Origin: Eubacteriales bacterium
Lineage (GTDB): Bacteria; Bacillota; Clostridia; Lachnospirales; Lachnospiraceae
Direction: 5' to 3'
Assembly: GCA_030533235.1 (NCBI GenBank)
Contig: JAUNJN010000023.1
Span: forward strand, 1 to 37,796
DNA: 37,796 nucleotides
Made by a program: the position numbers and the translations under genes
In this document: one piece after another, positions 1 to 8,923 of the stretch
Position numbering within the stretch: the stretch's first letter is position 1
Layout of the letters: every line of letters starts with the position of its first letter
The notes under the pieces: generated by a model
The model's database searches: none
Seen by the model: the letters and a program-made list of their open reading frames with translations, nothing else
Told to the model about the DNA's origin: nothing

Positions 1-602
1 ATTTCTGTAACTTCGTCAATATCCAAAGCCGCATCCAATTCAATAACACCTATCTGACGATTGGCAATTCCCTTCAATGCAGTTACAGCCTTATTCACTT
101 CATTGGGTTTAATACCTTCATTCACTTCGCAATATTTCATTGCAAAATCAAAAGAATCAAATTCTGTATCAAACACAACCGAAATATCCTGTATCCAACG
201 CTTATCTTTTAAATGAGAAGCATCCTGCACAGCAAAACACTTTGTCTCATCCTCCGCTAACGGATTAAACGCTATCTTTATTCTGTCCTTGTTAAAATCA
301 TCATCTAAAACTTCTTTTCCGGCAATGGCAGCCATTAATGCAGTAACTCTTTGTTGACCATCAATCAGCACTTTCTTTCCGTTTGCTTTACCGCCATCCT
401 TTGTCTTAACATCAGGATTTTTCCAAGTGATAATATATCCGGTTGGATAACCATTGTACAATGAGTCAATTAAATCTCTTACCTGACTTCTCTTCCACAC
501 AAATGGTCTTTGAATTTCAGGAATAACAAAATCCTCTGCATCAATCAAACCAAGGATTGCACTAACTGAGTATTGCATTAATGTAAACTTTTCACCTGTC
601 AT
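1..602 (-). CDS. DUF262 domain protein, N-terminal part, cut by window edge
   Basis: This is a partial gene: 200 codons are visible from an ATG at 602 and the frame is still open at base 1. The N-terminal half matches DUF262, the ParB/sulfiredoxin-like fold found in GmrSD-type enzymes and other defence proteins. Visible marks are PEIQRPFVWKRSQVRDLIDS at about residues 28-47, an SLYNGYPTG segment just after it, and the hallmark DGQQRVTAL at about residues 82-90. In GmrSD-type proteins the DGQQR motif lies in a nucleotide-binding, nuclease-linked site. A GAGG sequence lies about 7 nt before the ATG. It is the third gene of a minus-strand cassette, 23 nt after the 164-aa gene. Family assignment is firm. 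A restriction or abortive-infection role is inference, because the C-terminal half (for example DUF1524 HNH) lies outside the window. Confidence 0.88.
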   Translation of the reverse strand, partial: MTGEKFTLMQYSVSAILGLIDAEDFVIPEIQRPFVWKRSQVRDLIDSLYNGYPTGYIITWKNPDVKTKDGGKANGKKVLIDGQQRVTALMAAIAGKEVLDDDFNKDRIKIAFNPLAEDETKCFAVQDASHLKDKRWIQDISVVFDTEFDSFDFAMKYCEVNEGIKPNEVNKAVTALKGIANRQIGVIELDAALDIDEVTE

Positions 603-625
603 ATGTATAACCTCGATTCTTAAAT

Positions 626-1120
626 CTATTTATTATCGACTTCGTTAATAACTTTCAAATAATCAATCTTACTGTTTATATTATCAAAAGCTTGTCTATC
701 TACATAATACTTCTTCGGCACCTGTTCTTTTATAATTGAATTCAACATATCCGCTATTTCACATTGAATGTCTTGACTACTCATACTTTCATTCACCCGA
801 AAATGTGTACCATTCGAATGTATATCATACAAAAAAGTCTTTTTAGAAGTTCTCCACATATACCTTTGTTTTTGTGGTGTAGGGAGATATACCTTGAACA
901 ATATATCATCAAATTCATAACCAATAACAATATAACCAACTATATGATTATACTCCCATATTCTTTTAGGATAAGTTTCTATTTCTAAACATCTTTGGAA
1001 TGTTTCTTCTTTTATGTCTGGAAATATATCACAACGCAGAGTTTCCACATATTTTTCATACCTTACACGTAATGTGTTTTTATCTAACGCATATATTGGT
1101 ATTTCAATAAATTTGTGCAT
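626..1120 (-). CDS. Hypothetical protein between XRE regulator and DUF262 gene
   Basis: I do not recognise this 164-aa protein. It has no signal peptide or membrane segment. It is rich in aromatic and charged residues, with a probable beta-rich core (about residues 58-105, including IVGYIVIGYEFDDILFKVYL) and a helical C-terminus. The start codon directly abuts the stop of the upstream XRE gene, and its ribosome binding site (AAGGTG) lies inside that gene's last codons, so translation is probably coupled. The next gene, DUF262, follows after 23 nt. The tight three-gene arrangement suggests a dedicated partner of the DUF262 protein, as toxin accessory, specificity or inhibitory subunit. That role is inferred from context only. 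Confidence 0.75.
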   Translation of the reverse strand: MHKFIEIPIYALDKNTLRVRYEKYVETLRCDIFPDIKEETFQRCLEIETYPKRIWEYNHIVGYIVIGYEFDDILFKVYLPTPQKQRYMWRTSKKTFLYDIHSNGTHFRVNESMSSQDIQCEIADMLNSIIKEQVPKKYYVDRQAFDNINSKIDYLKVINEVDNK

Positions 1121-1339
1121 TCACTTATTCACCTTACTTTCAGGAATAATATCCAAAATATCATCAAACTTACAATCTAACGCCAAACAAATCTTCTCCA
1201 ATACCCCTACTCGAACATCTTCATTTCTACCAAGCTTCGCCATCGCATTTGTACTGATTTTAGCTTCTTTTATTAGCTCCGTCTTCATCATTCCACGCTC
1301 ATTTAAAATGTCCCATAATTTATCATAGTTAACCGCCAT
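1121..1339 (-). CDS. XRE/Cro-type HTH regulator
   Basis: A 72-aa DNA-binding protein of the small Cro/C1 (HTH_26-like) type. Residues 1-65 form the whole domain: MAVNYDKLWDILNERGMMKT, then the recognition region KEAKISTNAMAKLGRNEDV, then LEKICLALDCKFDDILDI, the typical end of the fold. The open frame extends 15 codons upstream, but the ATG at 1339 has a strong GGAGG 7 nt before it and is the usual start of this family. It is the first gene of the cassette and is preceded by a good promoter overlapped by repeats, so autoregulation and control of the two genes behind it is likely (inference). A similar arrangement is seen in controller proteins of restriction and toxin systems. Confidence 0.85.
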   Translation of the reverse strand: MAVNYDKLWDILNERGMMKTELIKEAKISTNAMAKLGRNEDVRVGVLEKICLALDCKFDDILDIIPESKVNK

Positions 1340-1387
1340 ATTAATCCTCCAATTCCGATGAACAATCTGACATTTATACTGCATAAT

Positions 1388-1416
1388 ATTATAGCACTTT
1401 TTGTCATGCTTCTCAA
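1388..1416 (-). promoter_or_regulatory. Predicted sigma-A promoter of the XRE-DUF262 cassette
   Basis: On the minus strand, TTGAGA (1416-1411) and TATAAT (1393-1388) are separated by exactly 17 nt, close to the housekeeping consensus. The start codon of the regulator gene is about 50 nt downstream. An inverted repeat, TCAAT-CTGAA-ATTGA (1413-1427), overlaps the -35 box. CAATCTGA occurs twice, at 1363-1370 and 1414-1421. Confidence 0.6.
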
Positions 1417-1555
1417 TCTGAAATTGAAGTTTGCAATTTGCAAAAGCGCACCACCTGCACTTCTACATTTTCATTATGTCAAACCCACCTGTCCAGTAAT
1501 CTTCCCACGAAAAAATGCCGACCAGATTTCTCCAACCGACACTTCTATCGTTATT

Positions 1556-1801
1556 CTAATTCAACTCATTCCACACATCCACATAATCCTGCAGTCCGCC
1601 CGGACGCATTGCAATACTTACATAACTTGCAGGCTCTTTCCTTGCAAGTCTAGCAAGGATTCCTATATCTTCCGGCTCCTCCAACACAACCTGTGCTTCT
1701 GCCTTATCGCAGTCAATCACAAGTTCCTTGCCATCCATATCTGTCATAACAACTGTATTCCTGCTGCCGTCATATTGATATACCATATAGTTTAATGCCA
1801 T
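1556..1801 (-). CDS. Small DUF6061-like protein
   Basis: An 81-aa acidic soluble protein with no membrane segment. The pattern of a short N-terminal beta-hairpin, a DMDGKELVIDC strand and a C-terminal helix ending in a conserved-looking EPASYVSIAMRPGGLQDYV segment resembles DUF6061 proteins, which are small, numerous in Lachnospiraceae and of unknown function. It lies 12 nt downstream of rlmD on the same strand, with a GAGGTGAG-like ribosome binding site just before the ATG, so it is probably co-transcribed. No function can be read from the sequence. The family match is from memory of the pattern and is moderate. Confidence 0.7.
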   Translation of the reverse strand: MALNYMVYQYDGSRNTVVMTDMDGKELVIDCDKAEAQVVLEEPEDIGILARLARKEPASYVSIAMRPGGLQDYVDVWNELN

Positions 1802-1813
1802 GCACTCACCTCT

Positions 1814-3646
1814 CTACACCATCCCAAAATGTCTCAACGCATCCCTTATCGCCTTCTCCTTCTCCACCGGACACTGCGGTTGCCTACTATCTTCCGACTT
1901 CGGCAGGTTATAATTCTCCCCAACCTCTATTCCACATTTCCTCTTTACCTGTGAAATATAGAGATTAGACACCTTCAACCCATGTTCTTTTAACACGTAG
2001 TCCTTAATCTCCGCATAAGTCGCCTTACTCTCTGCGGATGTAACATCCAGCTCATCCAACTCAAGTTCCACCTCAACATAATCATCCGCTTTTTGTTGGG
2101 ACAATAGAACTACTGTCTCAACATGTGTACTCCACGGAAATTGATCCACCGGGCAGATTTTTTCTACAGAAAACCCCTTTTCGACAAGTATTTTTACATC
2201 ACGCGCAAGAGTGGCCGGATCGCAGCTTACATATACCATACGCCTTGGATTCATTTGTGCGATTGTCTCAAGCAAAACACTGTCGCACCCCTTTCGCGGC
2301 GGGTCTACGATGACAACATCCGGATGACACCCTTCAGTATCTTCTGCTTCAGCATAAAACCGAGGTACGACTTCCTCTGCTTTGCCGCAGAAAAACTCGG
2401 TATTCGTAACCCCGTTCATTTTTGCATTTTCCTTCGCATCCTCAATTGCCTGCGGAACGATTTCGACACCGTATACTTTTTTTGCGTGCAAGGCAAGACT
2501 AATCGAAATAGTCCCGATGCCGCAGTACATATCCCAAACCAGCTCGTTTCCGGATAACCCTGCGTATTCAATCGCCTTGTCATAAAGCACCTTTGTCTGC
2601 AATGGATTGACCTGATAAAACGACATTGGTGAAATCGAAAATTTGACCTCCCCGATTGTGTCGGTAATCGTATCTCTGCCCCAAAGTGTCTTACATGTAT
2701 CTCCCAATATGCGATTTGTCTTATCTTTATTTATATTGATACTGACGCTTGTCAGCTTTATTTTCATATGACTATGGGACGGTTCATCGTCACTTGCCGT
2801 AATGCAGTGCGCCGTACGATTGTCTTCCGTCCGAGCCTTAGCCGGCTGACAGCATGCCACATTATATGCTTCAACCGCCTCCACAAGCACAGAAACAATC
2901 CGTTCTGTCGGTATCGATAGCTTATTCGCATTTACGACAAAGCAAACCATAAGCTCTCCGGTCGAAAAACCGACGCGAGTTAAAATATGGCGCAACACGC
3001 CCGTGTGCGCCTCCTCATGATAAATGAATTTTCCGGTTTGATTCTGATATTCTGCAAGCAACGGTCGTAGTGCCCGTACAATATAATCATTAACCGGATG
3101 ACCGATTGCACATGTATCCATATCGATAATGGAATGTGTGCGTCCCGCATAAAATCCGATTTCGATAGTTCCGTCCTTTGACACACCGACCGGAAACTGC
3201 ATTTTGTTACGATAATAAAACGGTTCCTTCATACCGCAAATCGGCTCCATATAGGATGCAGCATTTGCGATTCCTCCTATGCGCTCCATGCAGCTACGTA
3301 CCTTGTTCCATTTATAATCAAGCTGCTTTTCATAGGACATATGCATAAGAGAACATCCTCCACACCGTCTGGCATTTGCACAGCGTGGCTCCTCGCGGTA
3401 GGAAGACGGCTCAATCACTTCGATCACTCTTCCGTATGCATATGTCTTTTTTATCTTTGTTATCCCGATGCGTACGACATCTCCGACAACCGTATCCTTG
3501 ACAAACACTGCAGGTCCTTGCGCGCATGACACATCCGACTCATTATCATCCTCCCGCACGCACGCTTCTGCCGGCAGATGTCCGATTCCTTCCCCGTCGT
3601 TGCCGATATCTTCAATTGTAACTATATATTCATCATTTTTTTTCAT
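1814..3646 (-). CDS. rlmD: 23S rRNA (uracil-C5)-methyltransferase RlmD/RumA family, with C-terminal extension
   Basis: Predicted SAM-dependent uridine-C5 methyltransferase acting on 23S rRNA. Numbering below counts from a TTG one codon upstream of the chosen ATG. A TRAM domain occupies the first 80 residues. Iron-sulfur ligands are Cys90, Cys96, Cys99 and Cys180. The SAM site is DMYCGIGT at 373-380, followed by VDPPRKG at 448-454, the catalytic Cys476 in VYVSCDPAT, and the general base Glu511 in STHVETVVLL. At 610 aa it is about 150 residues longer than E. coli RlmD. The extra length comes from an acidic insert in the TRAM domain (about 28-46), an insert near 264-294, and a C-terminal module (about 540-611) common in clostridial members. 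It is followed closely by the DUF6061-like gene and preceded by the YhaM-type gene. Which uridine is modified (RlmD versus RlmCD type) cannot be decided here. Confidence 0.92.
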   Translation of the reverse strand: MKKNDEYIVTIEDIGNDGEGIGHLPAEACVREDDNESDVSCAQGPAVFVKDTVVGDVVRIGITKIKKTYAYGRVIEVIEPSSYREEPRCANARRCGGCSLMHMSYEKQLDYKWNKVRSCMERIGGIANAASYMEPICGMKEPFYYRNKMQFPVGVSKDGTIEIGFYAGRTHSIIDMDTCAIGHPVNDYIVRALRPLLAEYQNQTGKFIYHEEAHTGVLRHILTRVGFSTGELMVCFVVNANKLSIPTERIVSVLVEAVEAYNVACCQPAKARTEDNRTAHCITASDDEPSHSHMKIKLTSVSININKDKTNRILGDTCKTLWGRDTITDTIGEVKFSISPMSFYQVNPLQTKVLYDKAIEYAGLSGNELVWDMYCGIGTISISLALHAKKVYGVEIVPQAIEDAKENAKMNGVTNTEFFCGKAEEVVPRFYAEAEDTEGCHPDVVIVDPPRKGCDSVLLETIAQMNPRRMVYVSCDPATLARDVKILVEKGFSVEKICPVDQFPWSTHVETVVLLSQQKADDYVEVELELDELDVTSAESKATYAEIKDYVLKEHGLKVSNLYISQVKRKCGIEVGENYNLPKSEDSRQPQCPVEKEKAIRDALRHFGMV

Positions 3647-3665
3647 CAATTACAATACTCTTTTC

Positions 3666-4619
3666 TTACTCTTCGTCATGCCTGCTTGTAAGTCTTACAT
3701 TGGACTCAAACATCTTATTATAGCCAAGCCATTCTGTCTTATCCTCGTTTGCATTCAAAAGCTCTGTAAATGTCTGAAGCTTAGCATCCAGGTTATCCGC
3801 ATGGGCAAGCGCGAGAGCCTCAATAAGGGCCGGTTTCTTAGGTGAACCAAACTCAAGCTCTCCGTGATGTGACAAAATACAATGCTTTAACTCATTTGCA
3901 AGTGTCTTATCAAAGCCCGGAATATCCTTTATCTTCTCGGAAATCATAATCGTTCCCATCACGATATGACCAACCAGCTGTCCCTCGTCGGTATAATCAT
4001 TTTCCGGAAATCCGGATAGCTCCTCTACCTTTCCGATATCATGGAAAATAGCAGCCGTAATCAACAAATCACGATTGATTGCCGCATAGTTTTCCGCAAT
4101 ATAATCGCAAAGCTTTGCAACGGAGAGCGTATGCTCAAGTAACCCTCCGATAAATCCATGATGGATAGACTTTGCGGCCGAATGATTTTTGAACTTTGTA
4201 ATAAACGCGGCATCCTCCACAAAAAAGCTCTGCAAAAGCTTTTTCAAATGTGGTTGCCTAATACTGTCAATGATGGAAAGCAAATCACTGTACATGCCGT
4301 CGATACTCTTTGTTGAGCAAGGCATATAATCTGCCGGGTCAAACTCGCCTTCATCCGCAACACGAACTCTCTTTACATTTAACTGCAATGCTCCGTTAAA
4401 GCTTGTTACCTGTGCATCCACGCGAATGTAGTCCATCGGATCAAAGTGTGCGATTGCGTTGGATAACTCCCACACCTTTGCATCGATAATGCCTGTTTTA
4501 TCCTGCAACTGCATGGAATAATAGCTTTTTCCTGCCTTTGTCTTTGCAACTACCTTGTTCTTGCATAGGTAGACCTCTGATATCATTTCCCCGTCTCGTA
4601 ATGTATGAATATAATTCAT
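3666..4619 (-). CDS. yhaM: YhaM-type 3'-5' exoribonuclease (OB fold plus HD domain)
   Basis: A 317-aa cytoplasmic protein with the YhaM/CbfA layout: an N-terminal OB-fold nucleic-acid-binding domain (about 1-90, with KAGKSYYSMQLQDKTG and VWELSN) and a C-terminal HD phosphohydrolase domain. The metal-binding HD residues are visible: His163 in LEHT, His193-Asp194 in FHDIGK, His218, His251/His252 in LSHHGELEFG, and Asp275 in HADNLDAK. B. subtilis YhaM is 314 aa and degrades RNA and single-stranded DNA from the 3' end. It sits 18 nt after the HD-GYP gene and 16 nt before rlmD, which suggests one transcript. The C-terminus is typical, with no truncation. Family assignment is firm. The exact physiological substrate is inferred from the family. 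Confidence 0.9.
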   Translation of the reverse strand: MNYIHTLRDGEMISEVYLCKNKVVAKTKAGKSYYSMQLQDKTGIIDAKVWELSNAIAHFDPMDYIRVDAQVTSFNGALQLNVKRVRVADEGEFDPADYMPCSTKSIDGMYSDLLSIIDSIRQPHLKKLLQSFFVEDAAFITKFKNHSAAKSIHHGFIGGLLEHTLSVAKLCDYIAENYAAINRDLLITAAIFHDIGKVEELSGFPENDYTDEGQLVGHIVMGTIMISEKIKDIPGFDKTLANELKHCILSHHGELEFGSPKKPALIEALALAHADNLDAKLQTFTELLNANEDKTEWLGYNKMFESNVRLTSRHDEE

Positions 4620-4636
4620 GATTTCTATATCCTTTC

Positions 4637-6262
4637 TTAATGCTCTGTCGCCTCATAATATTCGATTAACTCATTGCGACAATCCAAAAAATGCCTGCCG
4701 AGCTCTTCATCAAAATGACTGCCAAGCGATTCCTCAATAATCTGAAATGCCTTTTCATACGGCATACTGTCCTTGTAACAGCGTTTACTTACCAGCGCGT
4801 CAAACACATCAGCCAGTGCCATAATACGCGCTTCGTATGGTATATCTTCACCCTTTCGTCCGGTTGGATAACCGGTGCCATCCCATTTTTCATGATGAAA
4901 ATGTGCGATATTGGTCGCAATCTTTAAGAATTCATCATCTTCGATTCCGCGCAGTACCTGCTCAACGATACGCGCACCCTTTTGCGCATGCGTCTTCATC
5001 TGCGCATAATCCTTATCGATAAACTTTCCCGGTTTACGCAAAACCGCATCATCGACCGCGATTTTTCCGAGATCATGCATAGGTGCCGCCATAATGACAT
5101 CGTTGTAAAACGAATCCGGATATGAACGGTCAGCATTGCATGTCTCACAACGTTTTAACTCTTCTACAAGAATTTTGACAACTTCACTCGTTCGTTTTAC
5201 ATGGCCACCGGTACTACTGTCACGGCTTTCTATCATGTCTGCCATACCAAGCGTTGTTTTGCGCTGAATCGTTCGAATATGTTTTGTTTTTTCTTCTACC
5301 ATCCTTTCAAGACGTTCTGTGTCATTGTAGCTGTCGGTGACATCGGAAATTACATACATCATCCCAAACCGTACGCCCTTTTTTTCTACCGGCTGCACAA
5401 CCACGCGATATGCACGGTCACGCCTGAAAAACAATTCTCCGGAGTCCGCAAGCTCCTTTACTTTACTTTCAATATTTAAGAACTTTGCCTGACCGTTTTG
5501 ATAAATCAAATTCCAGGAATTATCATATACGACAATTCCGGTATCGATATGTTCAACGACCTGTTCCTGCGCAAGCGTCGTAACATCAAACAAGCCCAAT
5601 CGAATATAGGAAAATGAAAGAATAAAGGTTACATATAAATAGCCAAGCAATGTACAGTCGTATCCTCGAAGGACACCTGTCATATATACAAGCAAAGCTA
5701 CAAAGCAGGCAATTGTTCCGGAAGCAAACAGCGCAAGCTGTCTTTTTTCACGCTCCGTTTTCACTCTTTTGCTTTTCCATATACAGACTCCGAGCATCGA
5801 GATGGTATACCCGAAGACCACTACAATATACAAATGGTATAAAATTCCATGTCCTAATACGACGTGTGGAAATAACCCATCCTCAGTAAAACTCACCGAA
5901 CTGTAAAACAGTTTTGTCTTTTCATAAAAGAACACGGAAAATGAAATCCCGGTCTGTATCGTAAACAATAAAGCATAAACCAGCTTCGGTAACACAATAC
6001 TGCAATAATCAAGAATCATAATGAACGTACTTAACACGACAAAAGGTTTTCCGAGATAATTGATCTTTATTGCCATCATTGCTTCTTTTAGATTCGTTGC
6101 CTGTAGTTCTAACGTATACCCGACAAACGTAAGCAGCATACTGATGATAAGAAGCGTCATTGTCTTTTGTATTTTGGATGGTCTTTGCGCGATTACATAG
6201 ACAAGATCCGCCAGCAATACAGCCATGCCAATGTATTGAATTGTCAACAAACTCTGAAGCAT
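4637..6262 (-). CDS. Membrane-bound HD-GYP domain protein (putative c-di-GMP phosphodiesterase)
   Basis: A 541-aa protein whose first 225 residues contain about seven membrane segments, like the N-terminal sensor region of some clostridial histidine kinases. A PAS-like segment (about 235-310, HIDTGIVVYDNSWNLIYQNG) and a coiled linker come next. The HD-GYP domain spans about 335-535, with His396-Asp397 in HDLGK, His425, HFHHEKWDGTGYP (454-466) and DVFDAL near 485. HD-GYP proteins usually hydrolyse cyclic di-GMP, and all core metal ligands appear present. The sensed signal is unknown. The gene is divergent from mutS2 and is the first gene of the minus-strand group with yhaM and rlmD. A ribosome binding site AGGTGA lies 6 nt before the ATG. 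No GGDEF domain is present. Confidence 0.9.
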   Translation of the reverse strand: MLQSLLTIQYIGMAVLLADLVYVIAQRPSKIQKTMTLLIISMLLTFVGYTLELQATNLKEAMMAIKINYLGKPFVVLSTFIMILDYCSIVLPKLVYALLFTIQTGISFSVFFYEKTKLFYSSVSFTEDGLFPHVVLGHGILYHLYIVVVFGYTISMLGVCIWKSKRVKTEREKRQLALFASGTIACFVALLVYMTGVLRGYDCTLLGYLYVTFILSFSYIRLGLFDVTTLAQEQVVEHIDTGIVVYDNSWNLIYQNGQAKFLNIESKVKELADSGELFFRRDRAYRVVVQPVEKKGVRFGMMYVISDVTDSYNDTERLERMVEEKTKHIRTIQRKTTLGMADMIESRDSSTGGHVKRTSEVVKILVEELKRCETCNADRSYPDSFYNDVIMAAPMHDLGKIAVDDAVLRKPGKFIDKDYAQMKTHAQKGARIVEQVLRGIEDDEFLKIATNIAHFHHEKWDGTGYPTGRKGEDIPYEARIMALADVFDALVSKRCYKDSMPYEKAFQIIEESLGSHFDEELGRHFLDCRNELIEYYEATEH

Positions 6263-6513
6263 CTAATTTCACCTGTCCCTTTTTTATAATACAAATGTAC
6301 GATTCCTTCAAAATGTTACACATAATTACTTAAAAATTAGCACAATCCCAATGTATAATCAAGTGTTCCGGCATATTTCCTCTTTATCTTTCGTGAAAAA
6401 TGCTTTATTATAGAAGCATATACACCCACGTTTTTCTTTCTGATTTGATTTCGTTTTCAAAGGCTTCGACCCGAATCCGAATTAACATCTATCGTGGGCA
6501 GAGAGGATATGAC

Positions 6514-8904
6514 ATGAACAAACGTAGCTTACGCATACTTGAATATAATAAAATACTTAGCCTTTTGGCAGAGCACGCGGGCTCTTCCATGGCAAAAAAG
6601 CGTTGTGAACGCATGAAGCCGCAACGCGAACCGGAACGTATCAACACCCTGCAGGAGGAGACACGCGATGCACTTTTACGCCTGCATCGTCAGGGAAATC
6701 TGTCCTTTCTCGGACTGACGGATATCGGTGCCTCCATCAAGCGATTGGAAGTAAACGGTACACTTACGGCACGCGAATTGTTAGATGTTGCAGCATTACT
6801 TCAAATTGCAGCAAATGCCAAGGCTTACGGCGAAGGCACGGATCTTTTGGATGCCACAAATATTACACAGTACGACTGCCTGACCGAACGATTTAACAGT
6901 CTTGTTCCGTTAGAGCATCTTTCCGGCGAAATTCACAGGTGTATAATTTCTGAAAACGAAATTGCCGACGATGCATCTTCTCACCTAAAGAGTATCCGTC
7001 GCAGCATTACACTTGCAAACGAAAAAATACGTCAACAGCTTGCCAAGCTCGTTTCCAGCGACGCACATAAGGACAAGCTGCAGGACAGCCTTGTCACAAT
7101 GCGAAACGGACGATATTGTATCCCGGTAAAGCAGGAGTATCGTTCCCAGTTTCCGGGCATGATTCATGATCGCTCCGGTTCCGGTTCGACACTGTTTATC
7201 GAACCGATGTCTGTCGTCAATCTCAATAACGAAATCAAAGAGCTTGCGGATGAGGAGCTTATCGAAATCGAGAAAATACTTACGGACCTGAGTCTCCTTG
7301 CTGCGCAATCCGTCGAAGATATCGCATATGACATGGAAACGCTGGTGTCTTTGGATTTCATTTTCGCAAGAGCCAAATTTGCACGCTCCTACAACGGTAT
7401 CCAGCCGATTTTCAACACAGACGGTATTATTGACATACGCGCGGGACGTCATCCGTTGCTTGAAAAGCATACGGTTGTTCCGGTGGATATTCGACTTGGT
7501 GAGGAATTCAACCTACTTATCGTAACGGGGCCAAACACCGGCGGTAAAACCGTATCACTTAAAACACTTGGACTTTTTACATTGATGGGGCAGGCAGGTC
7601 TTCATATTCCGGCTCGCGAAGGCTCAAGGCTTACCGTTGTCGACGACGTATTTGCAGATATCGGAGACGAGCAAAGCATTGAGCAAAGTCTCTCTACCTT
7701 CTCCTCTCACATGAGCAACATTGTATACATTGTCAATCATGCCACGCCAAACACCTTATGTCTGTTTGACGAATTAGGCGGAGGTACTGATCCGACAGAG
7801 GGTGCAGCACTTGCCATTTCCATCTTGAATCATCTGAAAAATATGGGTGCCCGTTGCATGGCAACAACCCACTACAGTGAATTAAAAACCTATGCGTTAT
7901 CGACCGACGGTGTAGAAAATGCCTCGTGCGAATTTGATGTTGCCTCCCTTCGTCCAACCTACAAGCTTATGATTGGTGTACCGGGCAAATCCAACGCGTT
8001 TGCAATTTCAAAAAAGCTTGGTTTACCCGAATATATCATTGATGCTGCGGCAGAACAGATTGACAGCACCGCCGTTGACATGGAGTCTCTCATTGCAGAG
8101 CTTGAACACAACAAGCTTGCAATCGAAGCGGACAAACAATCCATCGAGCAATACAAGCAGGAAATCGAAGCATTGAAGATAAGTCTTGCTGAAAAAGAAG
8201 CCGAACTAAATACAAAAAAAGCAGATATCCTACGAAAGGCAAGAGAGGAAGCCAGAGATTTAATCGATGAGGCGAAGGAACTTGCCGACCGCACGATTCG
8301 TGATTACAACAAGTGGCGCAGTAACCCGCAAAAAGCCGATATGCAAGCAATGGAGAAAAAGCGTGGCGAACTTCGTGACCGCCTGAAGAATTTCGAACAA
8401 GCGGATATCGGTGCATCCAAGCACCGTACATCCAATCACAAGGCGAAGGATTTCCACATTGGTGACAGTGTAGAGGTCTTAAGCCTCGGGGTCAAAGGAA
8501 CCATTACCGGATTGCCGGATAACAAAGGAATTGCTACTGTGCAAATGGGCATCTTATCTTCGCGTCTTCCTATCAGTGATCTGGTAATTATCGCAGATGA
8601 GGCTCCAAAGCAAACGACCGTGCAACGCACAAAAAGTAAAGACATTACCGGCAAAGCGATGTATATCTCTCCGGAGCTTAATGTCATGGGTAAAACTGTT
8701 TTAGAAGCCACACAGGAGATTGATAAATATTTGGATGACGCTGTACTCGCACATCTTTCGAAGGTCACGATTATACACGGAAAAGGTACCGGTACCCTTC
8801 GAAACGGGATACATGAATATTTACGCAGACACCCTCTCGTTTCATCTTTTCGTCCGGGTGAATTCGGCGAAGGCGAATATGGTGTCACAATTGTTGAATT
8901 ATAA
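6514..8904 (+). CDS. mutS2: Endonuclease MutS2
   Basis: A 796-aa MutS-family ATPase without the mismatch-recognition domain, close to the 785 aa of B. subtilis MutS2. Features in order: helical core (about 1-300), Walker A GPNTGGKT near residue 340, Walker B LFDELGGGTDP near 418, a long coiled coil (about 500-610), a KOW-like segment, and a C-terminal Smr nuclease domain (about 722-796) beginning LNVMGKT and containing HGKGTGTLR. MutS2 suppresses recombination in some bacteria and splits collided ribosomes in B. subtilis. The open frame continues 38 codons upstream, but the ATG at 6514 has AGAGG 8 nt before it and begins the conserved MNKRSLRILEYNK. The two-component genes follow 19 nt downstream on the same strand and may be co-transcribed. 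Confidence 0.96.
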   Translation: MNKRSLRILEYNKILSLLAEHAGSSMAKKRCERMKPQREPERINTLQEETRDALLRLHRQGNLSFLGLTDIGASIKRLEVNGTLTARELLDVAALLQIAANAKAYGEGTDLLDATNITQYDCLTERFNSLVPLEHLSGEIHRCIISENEIADDASSHLKSIRRSITLANEKIRQQLAKLVSSDAHKDKLQDSLVTMRNGRYCIPVKQEYRSQFPGMIHDRSGSGSTLFIEPMSVVNLNNEIKELADEELIEIEKILTDLSLLAAQSVEDIAYDMETLVSLDFIFARAKFARSYNGIQPIFNTDGIIDIRAGRHPLLEKHTVVPVDIRLGEEFNLLIVTGPNTGGKTVSLKTLGLFTLMGQAGLHIPAREGSRLTVVDDVFADIGDEQSIEQSLSTFSSHMSNIVYIVNHATPNTLCLFDELGGGTDPTEGAALAISILNHLKNMGARCMATTHYSELKTYALSTDGVENASCEFDVASLRPTYKLMIGVPGKSNAFAISKKLGLPEYIIDAAAEQIDSTAVDMESLIAELEHNKLAIEADKQSIEQYKQEIEALKISLAEKEAELNTKKADILRKAREEARDLIDEAKELADRTIRDYNKWRSNPQKADMQAMEKKRGELRDRLKNFEQADIGASKHRTSNHKAKDFHIGDSVEVLSLGVKGTITGLPDNKGIATVQMGILSSRLPISDLVIIADEAPKQTTVQRTKSKDITGKAMYISPELNVMGKTVLEATQEIDKYLDDAVLAHLSKVTIIHGKGTGTLRNGIHEYLRRHPLVSSFRPGEFGEGEYGVTIVEL

Positions 8905-8923
8905 AAACGGAGGAATTTGATAC

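Noticed and set aside
1490-1555. Intrinsic terminator after the DUF6061-like gene
   Set aside because: A T6 run exists on the minus strand, but the G/C-rich sequence before it (GTCGG twice) is a direct repeat and does not form a stem.
6400-6513. 38-codon N-terminal extension of MutS2
   Set aside because: The conserved N-terminus begins at the ATG at 6514, which has a good ribosome binding site. The extension resembles no MutS2 sequence.
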